From CAG-791 sp963629395 (GTDB taxonomy: Bacteria > Bacillota > Clostridia > Lachnospirales > Lachnospiraceae), in the NCBI GenBank assembly GCA_963629395.1, contig CAVGIV010000037.1, positions 1 to 26,706 on the forward strand: a stretch of 26,706 nt of DNA, read 5' to 3'. A model generated the notes under the pieces. It was not told the DNA's origin and ran no database searches. It saw only the letters and a list, made by a program, of their open reading frames with translations. The stretch's first letter is position 1; each line of letters begins with the position of its first letter. The translations under genes were made by a program, and so were the position numbers. Positions 1-8,064 of the stretch are shown in pieces.

Positions 1-180
1 CGGGAGAAGCGTATACATAACCCACCGCGAAACCGCAGGAAACGCCAGGTCAATGGCGGCAATCGCCAGTGCACTCACCATATCCAGATAAAAGAGGCCC
101 ATGTGCGGTTTAAAATAAGACAGCAGCATGCGAAGCTCTGCCAGCGTTCCTGTCTGCGTGCCATCGTTCTTCCGATTCAT
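1..180 (-). CDS. ABC exporter, N-terminal fragment (runs off left edge)
   Basis: Only the first 60 codons are present; the gene continues past position 1. The peptide begins MNRKNDGTQTGTLAELRMLL and continues with a YFKPHMG-type segment leading into a hydrophobic stretch (LDMVSALAIAAIDLAFPAVS). This is the usual entry into transmembrane helix 1 of type IV ABC exporters (ABC_membrane fused to an ATPase). A good ribosome site (AAGGAG, 8 nt spacing) precedes ATG at 180, and a promoter lies just upstream. It is transcribed in the same direction as the opp genes but is separated from them by a hairpin terminator, so it is probably an independent unit. The ATPase half is not visible, so the exporter class is inferred from the N-terminus alone. 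Confidence 0.7.
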   Translation of the reverse strand, partial: MNRKNDGTQTGTLAELRMLLSYFKPHMGLFYLDMVSALAIAAIDLAFPAVSRWVMYTLLP

Positions 181-221
181 TCCATCTTCTCCTTTGCAGC
201 ATAGCTGTTTAACGGTATCTG

Positions 222-250
222 ATCATACGGCAGGAATCAGGCAGAGTCAA
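222..250 (-). promoter_or_regulatory. Sigma-A-type promoter of the left-edge ABC exporter
   Basis: Read on the minus strand, TTGACT (245-250) and TATGAT (222-227) are separated by exactly 17 nt. Each hexamer differs from consensus at one position. The predicted start is near 215, giving a leader of about 35 nt before the ATG at 180. Between the opp terminator and this promoter (251-303) nothing else is recognisable. Confidence 0.7.
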
Positions 251-303
251 CCTCCGCCAGGACCCGTCGCTTGAATGGCGGCATATAGGGGCGATAGAAC
301 GTA

Positions 304-341
304 GAAGATCCCTGCCCGGCAATAACCGGACAGGGATCTTC
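304..341 (-). terminator. Terminator of the opp operon
   Basis: Two 16-nt arms (304-319 and 326-341) form a stem with one mismatch (C315/A330) around a 6-nt loop. On the minus strand the stem is followed by a short, imperfect U-rich run (TCTTCTACGTTCT). It lies about 40 nt beyond the oppA stop. The tail is weak, so termination may be partial; function is inferred from position and shape. Confidence 0.6.
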
Positions 342-381
342 ATTGCAATATGTGCACCAGCTCTGGTATCAGTTACGGTAA

Positions 382-2211
382 TTACTTGCCCAGCTGTGCA
401 TCGTTGTTGCCGGAGTCAGAGGTGAAGAGCTCCAGCATGTTGATCGGATCATCGTAGTCTGCAAGCCAGCCCTCACGAGCAACGTCGAAGTTGCCCTGCT
501 TACGGTCGTTCAGGAAGGTCTGCCAGTCTTCTACTGTGATCTCCATGGTAACGCCGATAACAGCAAGATCCTGCTGGATGGCCTGAGCAATGCCCTCGTG
601 GCCGGTTCCCTCGTTGGTGAGGTAGTTGATGTGGATCGGAGTCTCATCAGAAAGCGTGTTGTCGTCGTTGAACTTGAAGCCTGCCTCCTTCAGAAGAGCA
701 ATGGCACCGTCAACGTCAACCTCTGTGCTGTAGTATCCGAGCTCATCTGCATAAGGGAAGGTATATGCATCATCGTTGGTCTTGAATACTCCGCCGTGGC
801 CGTCGCTCATACCGGTAGGAATGAAGGATGTAGCAGCCTCCTGCTCAGTCTGACCGATGGTGTCAATGATGTACTGACGATCGATGAGCTTTGCAAGTGC
901 GCGGCGCTCCAGAGCAGCATCGGTGGCTGTCATGCCCTCGAACATGCTGGAGTTTACGTTGAAGCATACATAGTAGGTTCCCATGTTCGGAATGACATGG
1001 AAATCATCGCCGCTCTTGAGGTTCTGAATCTCGTTGGTAGGAACGGTATCCGCATAGTCGATGTCGCCTGCCTGATATGCAGCAAGGATAGCTGTATCAT
1101 CTGCAGAAAGCATGAAGTCAAGCTCGTCTACCGATACATTCTCTGCATCATAGTAGTAAGGGTTCTTGACATAAACCATGGACTCGTTGTGCTTCCACTC
1201 CTTCAGAACGTAAGCACCGTTGGTAACAAAACCTGCCTCGGAAGCCCAGGAGCCCGGGTTGGTCTCCCAATCAGAAGCGCTCTCAACAGCAGCCTGCTGT
1301 ACCGGCATGAATACCGGGAATGCCAGAAGGCTCATGATATAAGGGCACTGTGCCTCAAGGGTAAATACTACGGTGTAATCATCCGGTGCCTCAATAGCCA
1401 GCTCCGGAGCAGATCCGTCGCCATAGCCCTTGATAACAGAGAACAGATAGGAGTAGTCAGAAGCCGTATTCGGATCCACTGCTCTGTTCCAGGAATAGAT
1501 GATGTCATTTGCATTCAGATCAGAGCCGTCGGACCACTTCAGATCCTTCTTCATGTGGATGGTATAGGTAAGGCCATCCTCAGAGATTTCCGGATCACCG
1601 TCTGCAAGAGCGGGAACCATGGTGGAGCCGTCCTGGTCATAGGTGTAAAGGCCTACAAAGGAGTTTGCAGCCAGTGCAGCGCCGTCAACCGTGCTGTTAA
1701 GAGCGGGATCCAGATGATCCGGCTCGGAAGCCAGATTGATCTTCATAACGTCTGCGCTCTCACCGTTCTTCTTGGCATACATGAAGTACTTGGTGCCGAA
1801 TACGGTTGCAAAATCGCCGGACCACTCGGTCTTCTCCAGATACAGATCGTTGTAGTAGTAGATCGGGAGAACAGCGCCGGTAGCCATGAGCATATCCTCT
1901 GCCTCATGGAGCTTGGCCTCACGTTCCTCAAGATCTGTTGTAACGCGGATCTCGCTGATCAGGTTGTTGAAGTCGTCCCACTTCGGAGCGTAGCTGTAGT
2001 TGTCAGCGCCCTCAAAGTCCATGAAAACAGTATCCTCAGTAGCTTCGTCTACTGTCTCCTCTGCTGTGTCTGCAGCATCAGAAGCCTCACTGGTCTCCTC
2101 TGCAGCATCCGTCGCTGCAGCAGCAGGAGCAGAAGAAGCATCCGAGCAGCCAGCCAGCAGGCTTGCAGACATTACACCTGCAAGCAGTGTAGCAATAACT
2201 CTCTTTTTCAT
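382..2211 (-). CDS. oppA: Oligopeptide-binding lipoprotein, circularly permuted (SBP_bac_5)
   Basis: This is the extracytoplasmic peptide-binding protein of the adjacent Opp importer, 609 aa. A signal peptide ends in a lipobox (LLAGC, Cys22), followed by an Ala/Glu/Asp-rich linker (about 23-65). Residues about 71-147 (NYSYAPKWDDFNNLISEI through LPIYYYNDLYLEK to GTKYFMYAKK) match the segment that normally closes SBP_bac_5 proteins. Only then comes the usual mature N-terminus (INLASEPDHLDPALN, about 158-172) and the main body (LKWSDGSDLNANDIIYSW). The protein ends at GNNDAQLGK, exactly where the relocated segment would normally follow. The order is therefore circularly permuted; the open frame is intact and the ribosome site strong (AGGAGG, 6 nt). 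It is last in the operon, where the binding protein is commonly made in excess. The family is certain; the permutation is read by eye. Confidence 0.9.
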   Translation of the reverse strand: MKKRVIATLLAGVMSASLLAGCSDASSAPAAAATDAAEETSEASDAADTAEETVDEATEDTVFMDFEGADNYSYAPKWDDFNNLISEIRVTTDLEEREAKLHEAEDMLMATGAVLPIYYYNDLYLEKTEWSGDFATVFGTKYFMYAKKNGESADVMKINLASEPDHLDPALNSTVDGAALAANSFVGLYTYDQDGSTMVPALADGDPEISEDGLTYTIHMKKDLKWSDGSDLNANDIIYSWNRAVDPNTASDYSYLFSVIKGYGDGSAPELAIEAPDDYTVVFTLEAQCPYIMSLLAFPVFMPVQQAAVESASDWETNPGSWASEAGFVTNGAYVLKEWKHNESMVYVKNPYYYDAENVSVDELDFMLSADDTAILAAYQAGDIDYADTVPTNEIQNLKSGDDFHVIPNMGTYYVCFNVNSSMFEGMTATDAALERRALAKLIDRQYIIDTIGQTEQEAATSFIPTGMSDGHGGVFKTNDDAYTFPYADELGYYSTEVDVDGAIALLKEAGFKFNDDNTLSDETPIHINYLTNEGTGHEGIAQAIQQDLAVIGVTMEITVEDWQTFLNDRKQGNFDVAREGWLADYDDPINMLELFTSDSGNNDAQLGK

Positions 2212-2245
2212 AACATTCCTCCTCTGAAAAAGTATGAACAGTATC

Positions 2246-2285
2246 CCTGGTGAAGCCGCCAGGAGCTTGAAACAGGCCTAAGGCC
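2246..2285 (-). repeat. Two small hairpins between oppF and oppA
   Basis: The 88-nt gap contains GGCC-TAA-GGCC (2275-2285) and CCTGG-8 nt-CCAGG (2246-2263). Neither is followed by a T run, so they do not look like terminators. They could shape mRNA processing or stability upstream of the binding-protein cistron, which is usually the most abundant product of an opp operon. That role is inference. Confidence 0.4.
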
Positions 2286-2299
2286 CGGAATCAACGTTT

Positions 2300-3277
2300 T
2301 TACTTCACCCAGCAGGCAACCTGATGTCCGTTGCCGCGATCGGTAAGTGTCGGACACTCCTCCTTGCAGCGGTCGGTTGCATACCGGCAGCGCGTGCGGA
2401 ACGGGCAGCCGCTCGGCATGTGAAGCGGTGAAGGAATATCACCCTCGAGCACAATGCGGTTGGATGCCCTTGCCGTCTTCGGATCCGGAATCGGAACCGC
2501 TGACAGAAGAGACAGTGTATACGGATGAATCGGATGGTCATTCAGCTCATCCGCATCGGCGATCTCGACAATCTTGCCGAGGTACATAACCGCAATCCTC
2601 TGCGAAATATGATGAACCACCAGAAGGTCATGTGCAATGAAAAGATAGGTTACTCCCAGCTTCTCCTGGAGCTCCTCGAACATGTTAATGACCTGCGCCT
2701 GAATGGAAACGTCCAGTGCCGAAACCGGCTCATCGCAGACAATAAACTTCGGATCCACCGCCAGTGCTCTGGCAATACCGATGCGCTGACGCTGTCCGCC
2801 GGAAAACTCATGCGCATAGCGCGTTGCATGCTCGGCATTGAGTCCGACCAGCTCCATCAGGTGCATGATCTTGTCGTGCCGCTCTCCCTTGGACGTATAC
2901 AGCTTATGAATGTCCAGGGGCTCACCAATGATGTCCTCAACGGTCATGCGGGGATTCAGAGATGAATACGGATCCTGGAACACCATCTGCATCTGCTTTC
3001 GAAGGGGATGAATATTCTTCTCTGTAACCAGCTCTCCGTCAAAATAAAACTCACCGCCGGTCGGCTTGTACAAATGCAGAAGCGTTCTGCCAACGGTTGT
3101 CTTGCCGCAGCCGGACTCGCCAACAAGTCCGAGCGTTTCACCCGGCTTAATGGAAAAGGATACACCATCAACCGCCTTCAGAGGAATGGTCTGGAAAAGT
3201 CCCTTTTTGATCGGAAAATACTCCTTCAGATCCTTTACCTCTACGAGGTATTCACTTTTCTTGTTCTGATCTGCCAT
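2300..3277 (-). CDS. oppF: Oligopeptide importer ATPase OppF
   Basis: One of the two nucleotide-binding subunits of the Opp importer, 325 aa, at the cytoplasmic face. Visible motifs are Walker A GESGCGKT (about 53-60), Q-loop MVFQDPYSSLNP, signature FSGGQRQR, Walker B FIVCDEPVSALD and H-loop IAHD. The C-terminal oligopeptide/dipeptide extension carries the Cys-rich stretch CPFRTRCRYATDRCKEECP typical of OppF/DppF. The ATG overlaps the oppD stop by one base (TAATG), so translation is probably coupled. The length is normal for the family. It is called OppF rather than OppD by its position after oppD and by the PIPDP and HMPSGCPF motifs. Confidence 0.94.
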   Translation of the reverse strand: MADQNKKSEYLVEVKDLKEYFPIKKGLFQTIPLKAVDGVSFSIKPGETLGLVGESGCGKTTVGRTLLHLYKPTGGEFYFDGELVTEKNIHPLRKQMQMVFQDPYSSLNPRMTVEDIIGEPLDIHKLYTSKGERHDKIMHLMELVGLNAEHATRYAHEFSGGQRQRIGIARALAVDPKFIVCDEPVSALDVSIQAQVINMFEELQEKLGVTYLFIAHDLLVVHHISQRIAVMYLGKIVEIADADELNDHPIHPYTLSLLSAVPIPDPKTARASNRIVLEGDIPSPLHMPSGCPFRTRCRYATDRCKEECPTLTDRGNGHQVACWVK

Positions 3278-4341
3278 TATGCCTTCGCCTCCTTCGTGCC
3301 GCTCTCTTCTTCATATGCCTTTTTCAAATTCATCCAGCAGGAAGCATAATGACCATCCGGCATCTGAAGCTCCTCCGGCACCTGGTCAAGACATACCTTC
3401 ATCGCGTTTTCGCAGCGGGGGCAGAAAGCACAGCCCTTCGGCATCGCAAGCATGTTGATCGGCGTTCCTCCGATCGGTACAAGCTTCTCCTTCATGTTGT
3501 CAACATTCGGAATGGAGCGAAGCAGTCCCTTTGTATACTCATGCGAGGGGCGATAGAAAATGTCATCTGCCGTTCCTCTCTCGCACACACGTCCGCCGTA
3601 CATAACAATGATCTCATCACACATGGAGGCAATGACGCCCAGATCGTGTGTAACAAGGATAATAGCCATTCCGAGCTTTTTCTGCAGATCCTTCATCAGC
3701 TCCAGGATCTGCGCCTGGATGGTTACATCCAGAGCAGTCGTCGGCTCATCCGCAATCAGAATGTCCGGCTCGCACGCAAGCGCCATAGCGATCATCACGC
3801 GCTGGCGCATTCCGCCGGAATGCTCAAAGGGGTACTGCTTGAGCCGGCTCTCCGGCTCATTCACTCCAACCAGCTCCAAAAGCTCAATGGCACGCTTGGT
3901 TGCAGCCTCCTTGGTCTTGTACTGTGTGTGAAGGCGGAGCGCCTCCCGCAGCTGCCAGCCAATGGTAAAGGTCGGATTCAGCGAGGTCATGGGATCCTGG
4001 AAAATAATCGAGCATTTCTCACCGCGGAAGCCATCCATCTGCCGCTTGCTGTACTTAAGGATATCCTCTCCCTTGTAGAGAATTTCTCCCTCGGTCACCT
4101 TTCCGGTCTCCGCCAGAATCTGCATGATGGAATAGGCCGTTACGGATTTACCGGAGCCGGACTCTCCGACCACGCCGAGAACCTTTCCCTTGTCCAGTCG
4201 GAAATTCACGCCGTTTACAGCCTGCACCTCACCGGAATCCGTGAAAAAGGAGGTGTGAAGGTTCTTTACCTCCAGCATTGCCGGCTCATCCGCCCCGTTC
4301 TGGGCGGCAGCCATCGTATTTTTAACATTCAAATCAGACAT
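3277..4341 (-). CDS. oppD: Oligopeptide importer ATPase OppD
   Basis: Second ATPase of the Opp importer, 354 aa. It has Walker A GESGSGKS (about 60-67), Q-loop IIFQDPMTSLNP, signature HSGGMRQR, Walker B ILIADEPTTALD and H-loop VTHD. The C-terminal extension holds CAFCPRCENAMKVC; a similar Cys set in some mycobacterial homologues binds an iron-sulfur cluster, but metal binding here is not shown. The first 20 residues or so (VKNTMAAAQNGADEPA) form a low-complexity lead before the ABC fold. The start ATG follows GGAGG with good spacing, 14 nt after the oppC stop, and the stop overlaps the oppF start. Confidence 0.94.
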   Translation of the reverse strand: MSDLNVKNTMAAAQNGADEPAMLEVKNLHTSFFTDSGEVQAVNGVNFRLDKGKVLGVVGESGSGKSVTAYSIMQILAETGKVTEGEILYKGEDILKYSKRQMDGFRGEKCSIIFQDPMTSLNPTFTIGWQLREALRLHTQYKTKEAATKRAIELLELVGVNEPESRLKQYPFEHSGGMRQRVMIAMALACEPDILIADEPTTALDVTIQAQILELMKDLQKKLGMAIILVTHDLGVIASMCDEIIVMYGGRVCERGTADDIFYRPSHEYTKGLLRSIPNVDNMKEKLVPIGGTPINMLAMPKGCAFCPRCENAMKVCLDQVPEELQMPDGHYASCWMNLKKAYEEESGTKEAKA

Positions 4342-4355
4342 GTCCGCTTCCTCCC

Positions 4356-5435
4356 TTAGTTCTTCAGCTTCGGATCAAAGGCATCGCGCAGCGCATCCCC
4401 CAGAAGGTTGAAGGACAGCACGATCAGCACAATGGCAACCGCCGGGAACACAAGCTTGAGCGGGTACGACTGCATGCCGGAGCGGGCCGCATTGGCAAGG
4501 GAGCCAAGGGAAGGCATCGGAAGTGAAACACCAAGTCCCAGGAACGACAGATACGACTCGGTGAAGATCGCCGCCGGGATCTCCTGTGCCGTCATAATGA
4601 TGATGACAGACAGGCAGTTCGGAAGGATATGCCGTTTAATAATACGTCCTCCGCTCGCACCCATAACCTTTGCGGCAAGCACGTACTCATTTTTCTTCAA
4701 TGTCAGAATCTGACCGCGAACCAGTCTTGCCATTCCGACCCAGTAAAGAAGTCCGAATACAATGAACATGGCAACCATGTTGTTGCCGAGCTTTCCGATC
4801 AGCGGCACCGATGAAAAGTCAAACCGTTCCTTGAACACCACAGACAACAGGATAATGATCAAAAGATCCGGAAGCGAATAAATAATATCTACAATCCGCA
4901 TCATGATCAGGTCCGTCCGACCGCCGGCGTAGCCGGATATGGCACCGTACAGCGTACCGATGACCGCAACCATCACGGCGGCGAACACGCCGACCAGGAA
5001 GGAAACTCTCGCGCCATACACCACTCGGATAAAGTAATCGCGGCACAGCTCGTCGGTTCCGAGAATATGCGGGAAGATCTTTACGTTGTACTTCTCCATG
5101 TATGCCTGTTCCAGCTCAGAGTACTCAAACGGTCCAAGGTTTGCCGCTCTCTTGTCGCGGACACCCTCTACCGTGATGATCTCCTCGTAGCTGTAGGGAA
5201 CAATCATCGGGGCGAAAATCATGGTTAGAATAACCAGAACCAGAACCACCGTGGCGAACATGGCCAGCGGGTTTTTGCGGAGCCGGCGGAAGCCATCCTT
5301 CAAAAAGGTGGTGGATTCTGCCATGACATCCTGCTGCTTCTTCTCTTCGTCCGTTGCCTTTTCAAATTTGGCAGGGTCCAGCTGAAGACTCAAAAGCCTC
5401 TTCTTGGGGGTAGGAATATCGTAATTCTGCGCCAT
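4356..5435 (-). CDS. oppC: Oligopeptide importer permease OppC
   Basis: Inner-membrane permease half, 359 aa from the chosen start. The N-terminal cytoplasmic part (MAQNYDIPTPKKRLL onward) leads to a first helix (LAMFATVVLVLVILTMIF), a periplasmic loop and a BPD_transp_1 core. The core includes the EAA-type loop (ILTLKKNEYVLAAKVMGASGGRIIKRHILPN, in parts) and ends DAFDPKLKN. The frame stays open upstream to 5501, but that extension overlaps oppB. ATG at 5435 has GAGGAG 8-10 nt upstream, lies 25 nt after the oppB stop, and gives the customary OppC beginning. It pairs with OppB to form the translocation path. Confidence 0.93.
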   Translation of the reverse strand: MAQNYDIPTPKKRLLSLQLDPAKFEKATDEEKKQQDVMAESTTFLKDGFRRLRKNPLAMFATVVLVLVILTMIFAPMIVPYSYEEIITVEGVRDKRAANLGPFEYSELEQAYMEKYNVKIFPHILGTDELCRDYFIRVVYGARVSFLVGVFAAVMVAVIGTLYGAISGYAGGRTDLIMMRIVDIIYSLPDLLIIILLSVVFKERFDFSSVPLIGKLGNNMVAMFIVFGLLYWVGMARLVRGQILTLKKNEYVLAAKVMGASGGRIIKRHILPNCLSVIIIMTAQEIPAAIFTESYLSFLGLGVSLPMPSLGSLANAARSGMQSYPLKLVFPAVAIVLIVLSFNLLGDALRDAFDPKLKN

Positions 5436-5460
5436 TATTGTATCTCTCCTCAATCCTTCT

Positions 5461-6372
5461 TTAATCCAATGTAATTCGCGGATCCACCAGCTTGTAAACA
5501 AGGTCGCTGACCAGGTTCATCAGGATCATGATAAAAGCAAGGAAAATGGTGGTTCCCATGATCATCGGATAGTCACGGTTCGTGATGGAATCCACGAACT
5601 TGGATCCAAGGCCGCCGATGGTAAAGATTTTCTCAACCACAAGGGAGCCCGTCACAATGCCGGCAATCAGAGGACCGACATATGTAATGACAGGAATCAG
5701 CGCATTGCGGAGTGCATGCACGAAAACAACCTTCCCCGGCCGTACGCCCTTGGCTCTGGCCGTGCGGATATAATCCTGCCCCAGAACATCCAGCATACTG
5801 GTCTTCGTAAGGCGTGTGATATACGCCATCGGCGAAAGGGAAAGTGCAATGATCGGAAGAACATAGTTCGAGTTGGTCGTGCTCCATACCGGCACCCAGC
5901 CCAGCTGAATACAGAACACCAGCAAAAGGAACGATGCCGCCACAAAGCTCGGCATTGCCGTAAAGAGCGTTACAAAGAAAATAATCAGATGATCCGGCCA
6001 CTTGTTGCGGTTCAAGGCTGCGATACATCCAAGAACCAGGCCGCAGATCAGGGCAACCACAACAGCCATGAGGCCAAGCTTGGCCGAAACAGAAAAGGAT
6101 TCGAAAATGGTCTGGGAAATGCTGCGTCCCGTTTTCAGGGAAACGCCAAAATCACCATGAAGCAGATTCTTCATGTAATTTATAAACTGAACGCCGACCG
6201 GCTGATCCAGGCCGTAGCGGGCATTCAGTGCCTGCATAACCGCTTCTGACTTCGCCTTCTCACCGTTAAACGGTCCGCCCGGTACTGCATTCATCGTGAA
6301 AAAGGTAATGAAGCAGATCAGGAACATGGTCACGACTGCCAAAAGCACTCGCTTCACAACATACTTAGCCAA
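5461..6372 (-). CDS. oppB: Oligopeptide importer permease OppB (TTG start)
   Basis: First gene of the opp operon, 303 aa from the chosen start. It opens with the family-typical MAKYVVKRVLLAVVTMFLI helix. The BPD_transp_1 core has the EAA loop (LGQDYIRTARAKGVRPGKVV), and the end LVYKLVDPRITLD is canonical. The frame continues upstream to an ATG at 6489, but that extension (Cys-rich, no ribosome site) lies around the predicted transcription start. TTG at 6370-6372 has AGAGG with 8 nt spacing and gives the standard OppB length and N-terminus. I therefore read 6373-6495 as an untranslated leader. Confidence 0.92.
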   Translation of the reverse strand: MAKYVVKRVLLAVVTMFLICFITFFTMNAVPGGPFNGEKAKSEAVMQALNARYGLDQPVGVQFINYMKNLLHGDFGVSLKTGRSISQTIFESFSVSAKLGLMAVVVALICGLVLGCIAALNRNKWPDHLIIFFVTLFTAMPSFVAASFLLLVFCIQLGWVPVWSTTNSNYVLPIIALSLSPMAYITRLTKTSMLDVLGQDYIRTARAKGVRPGKVVFVHALRNALIPVITYVGPLIAGIVTGSLVVEKIFTIGGLGSKFVDSITNRDYPMIMGTTIFLAFIMILMNLVSDLVYKLVDPRITLD

Positions 6373-6472
6373 TTCTTTTTCCTCTCTTGTAAAAATTCCT
6401 GTAACTGTCCGGCGCATTCGCAAAAACGCTGCTGCGTTGCATCCGCCGCAGGGCATGTGCACCGTTTGAAAA

Positions 6473-6499
6473 CATTTGTCCTTGAGCAAAAGACAAATG
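6473..6499 (-). repeat. Dyad at the opp transcription start
   Basis: CATTTGTC (6473-6480) and GACAAATG (6492-6499) form a perfect 8-bp inverted repeat around an 11-nt spacer. It begins right behind the -10 box, so it covers about +1 to +25 of the opp transcript. It could be an operator or a 5' hairpin. On the minus strand TTTTC follows, so a weak terminator for the upstream block is also possible. Confidence 0.45.
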
Positions 6500-6501
6500 G
6501 C

Positions 6502-6530
6502 ATTTTACGATGAAAATGACTGAGTGTCAA
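6502..6530 (-). promoter_or_regulatory. Strong sigma-A-type promoter of oppBCDFA
   Basis: On the minus strand a perfect TTGACA (6525-6530) is followed after 17 nt by TAAAAT (6502-6507). The -35 box sits directly beyond the stop codon of the upstream lipoprotein gene at 6532. Predicted start is near 6495, which leaves a leader of about 120 nt before the oppB TTG. Confidence 0.75.
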
Positions 6531-6531
6531 A

Positions 6532-7584
6532 TTACTCGTTACTATAATTATAAAAAAGCTCCGCCAGGCGTCCGATCATTTCACCGCCTCCGGCTTGATA
6601 AGAGTAGACGGACAACGCGAACGGTGTCCCGGCAAAGACGATTCCGGCATTGTGGTTATAGCCGTCGCGGAGGCCGTATTTTTGCGCAATTGCAACATCC
6701 GAAAGATAGGCTTTAAAATACTCCCCCGGCTGGGCCGCCTTTAAATACCCAAGCGCATCCGCATACTCGGACTGATGCTGATAGAGGTAAACCGCGCAGT
6801 CCATCATCATCCGCGCACAGAAATAATTGTGATGATAATAGGAGCTGTCAATCTCCGCGTCGGAAAGTGTAAAGTACTTGCGCATATTCTGCTTTACAAC
6901 GTCGTAGCTGCCAAGGTTGTCCATCATCGCCTCTGAGAGCTCGTTGTTGGAAAACTCCAGACTCTGGTGATGGCATTCCGAAAGCGGCGTGGTGGTCCCC
7001 GGCACGATGGTGTCTCCCGTTATGGTTCCCGCCGCCTCCATATCATAGTACAGAAGATTCAAAGGTAGCTTATAGGTGCTGCAGGCGTCCCACTGCTTGA
7101 GCTCGTTGTAGTAGAACACCTCGCCTGTCACAAGATTCTCATAGGCCACTGCAAAATTGCTGCTGTTTAATCCTCTCTCCTGCATAAAGGCCTTCACCAG
7201 CTCCTTGGCCTTCTCGGTTCCTGTCATGGAGCTGCCGATGTCCTCTGTCTGCGTGGTCGTAACCTCCGCTTCCTGCGTATCCGCAGTATCCACTGCCTCT
7301 TCCTTGGCAGCCTGCCCCTCCTGCAACTCCTGTTCCCCGGAGGGTTCCTCCGCAGCAGAAATCGTCTCCGACTCCTGGCCCTTCGGAATGGACGACCAGC
7401 CAGCCGCATTCTGCACATTCTCTGTGCTGCTCCCCGTGCCATCCAGCGCCGCTTCTGCAGATTCTTGAGAAGAGCTCCCCTTCGTCAACGCATTGCACCC
7501 CGTCAGCGAAATGATACAAAAAAACAGAAGAAGGAAGGCCCTCCCCTTCTTCTGCCGCGCCGCATTCTGACATCTGCGCCTCAT
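6532..7584 (-). CDS. Class A beta-lactamase-like serine hydrolase lipoprotein
   Basis: Surface-anchored serine hydrolase of the Beta-lactamase2/PBP-like family, 350 aa. A Lys/Arg-rich start and hydrophobic stretch end in the lipobox SLTGC (Cys30). An acidic, Ser/Thr/Glu-rich spacer runs to about residue 120, then the catalytic domain. The domain has STYK (Ser169, Lys172; nucleophile and general base), SNN (about 212-214, in place of SDN), and KYGLRDGYNHNAGIVFAG (the K-x-G region with the family's following N/D-AGIV motif). ATG at 7584 lies 9 nt after GGGAGG; the ATG at 7593 touches that site and is less likely. It is the last gene of the envelope block. Members of this family are often not resistance enzymes, so a role in peptidoglycan or another envelope ester/amide is as likely as beta-lactam hydrolysis. 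Confidence 0.83.
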   Translation of the reverse strand: MRRRCQNAARQKKGRAFLLLFFCIISLTGCNALTKGSSSQESAEAALDGTGSSTENVQNAAGWSSIPKGQESETISAAEEPSGEQELQEGQAAKEEAVDTADTQEAEVTTTQTEDIGSSMTGTEKAKELVKAFMQERGLNSSNFAVAYENLVTGEVFYYNELKQWDACSTYKLPLNLLYYDMEAAGTITGDTIVPGTTTPLSECHHQSLEFSNNELSEAMMDNLGSYDVVKQNMRKYFTLSDAEIDSSYYHHNYFCARMMMDCAVYLYQHQSEYADALGYLKAAQPGEYFKAYLSDVAIAQKYGLRDGYNHNAGIVFAGTPFALSVYSYQAGGGEMIGRLAELFYNYSNE

Positions 7585-7623
7585 CAATGACATCCTCCCA
7601 TAAATGCCCGGAACCCCCTGCAG

Positions 7624-7956
7624 CTATTCGATGCTCAGATTAAAGCCGATCTCTTCATCGCACACAACCTCCGCCGACTTGTTCTCATAGTGCAGCGTAA
7701 AGGGATGCTCGTTCCCGTCCTTGTCCGTAAGAACAAATTCATAATCGCCGTTCTTATCCACAGTAACCGTGACACCATCCTCGGTGGTCGCGCCGCTGGA
7801 AAGTCCCGCAGGAATCTTTGTCAGCGTGTAGTTCTCCATTCCCTCCACAGCGATGTGAATGGTTGACTTATTGCCGCACCCTGCCAGGACAAACATCAGA
7901 CACAGTACACAGGCCAGTGTCAGCACTCTTTTTGCGTTCTTCCATATACGATTCAT
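7624..7956 (-). CDS. Small lipoprotein of unknown function
   Basis: A 110-aa protein with a lipoprotein signal (VLTLACVLCLMFVLAGC) and a mature part of about 80 residues. The mature part looks like one small beta-rich domain (IHIAVEGMENYTLTKIPAG, VTVTVDKNGDYEFVLTDKDG). It is acidic, has no recognisable catalytic motif and ends FNLSIE. The second ATG (7956) is chosen because AGGAG lies 7 nt before it; the ATG at 7962 is only 1 nt from that site. It sits between the membrane acyltransferase and the serine-hydrolase lipoprotein on the same strand, which suggests an envelope role, possibly as partner of one of them. I do not recognise the family. Confidence 0.75.
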   Translation of the reverse strand: MNRIWKNAKRVLTLACVLCLMFVLAGCGNKSTIHIAVEGMENYTLTKIPAGLSSGATTEDGVTVTVDKNGDYEFVLTDKDGNEHPFTLHYENKSAEVVCDEEIGFNLSIE

Positions 7957-8064
7957 TTTCATACTCCTTTCTCATTAAAGCGGAGCCCGCTGCAAACCAC
8001 CGCAGTCGTCCTCCGTTCGTTTTATTCCCCTAAAACACTCCGCCATTACCTGTTCAGGGTTCCA

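Noticed and set aside
598..2253. A 551-codon open frame on the plus strand opposite oppA
   Set aside because: It is the antisense of oppA. The peptide has no family features, is rich in Cys/Ile/Val as expected from reverse-complemented codons, and has no ribosome site; oppA on the other strand is certain.
3349..4359. A 336-codon plus-strand open frame opposite oppD
   Set aside because: It is a shadow of oppD with His/Arg/Leu-rich composition and no recognisable domain.
5716..6249. A plus-strand open frame opposite oppB
   Set aside because: Antisense to a confident permease gene; the composition is not protein-like and there is no ribosome site.
6532..7584. Calling the Ser-hydrolase lipoprotein an antibiotic-resistance beta-lactamase
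   Set aside because: SxxK is present, but SDN is SNN and the K-x-G region follows the wider serine-hydrolase pattern. With the envelope gene context, resistance cannot be claimed from sequence.
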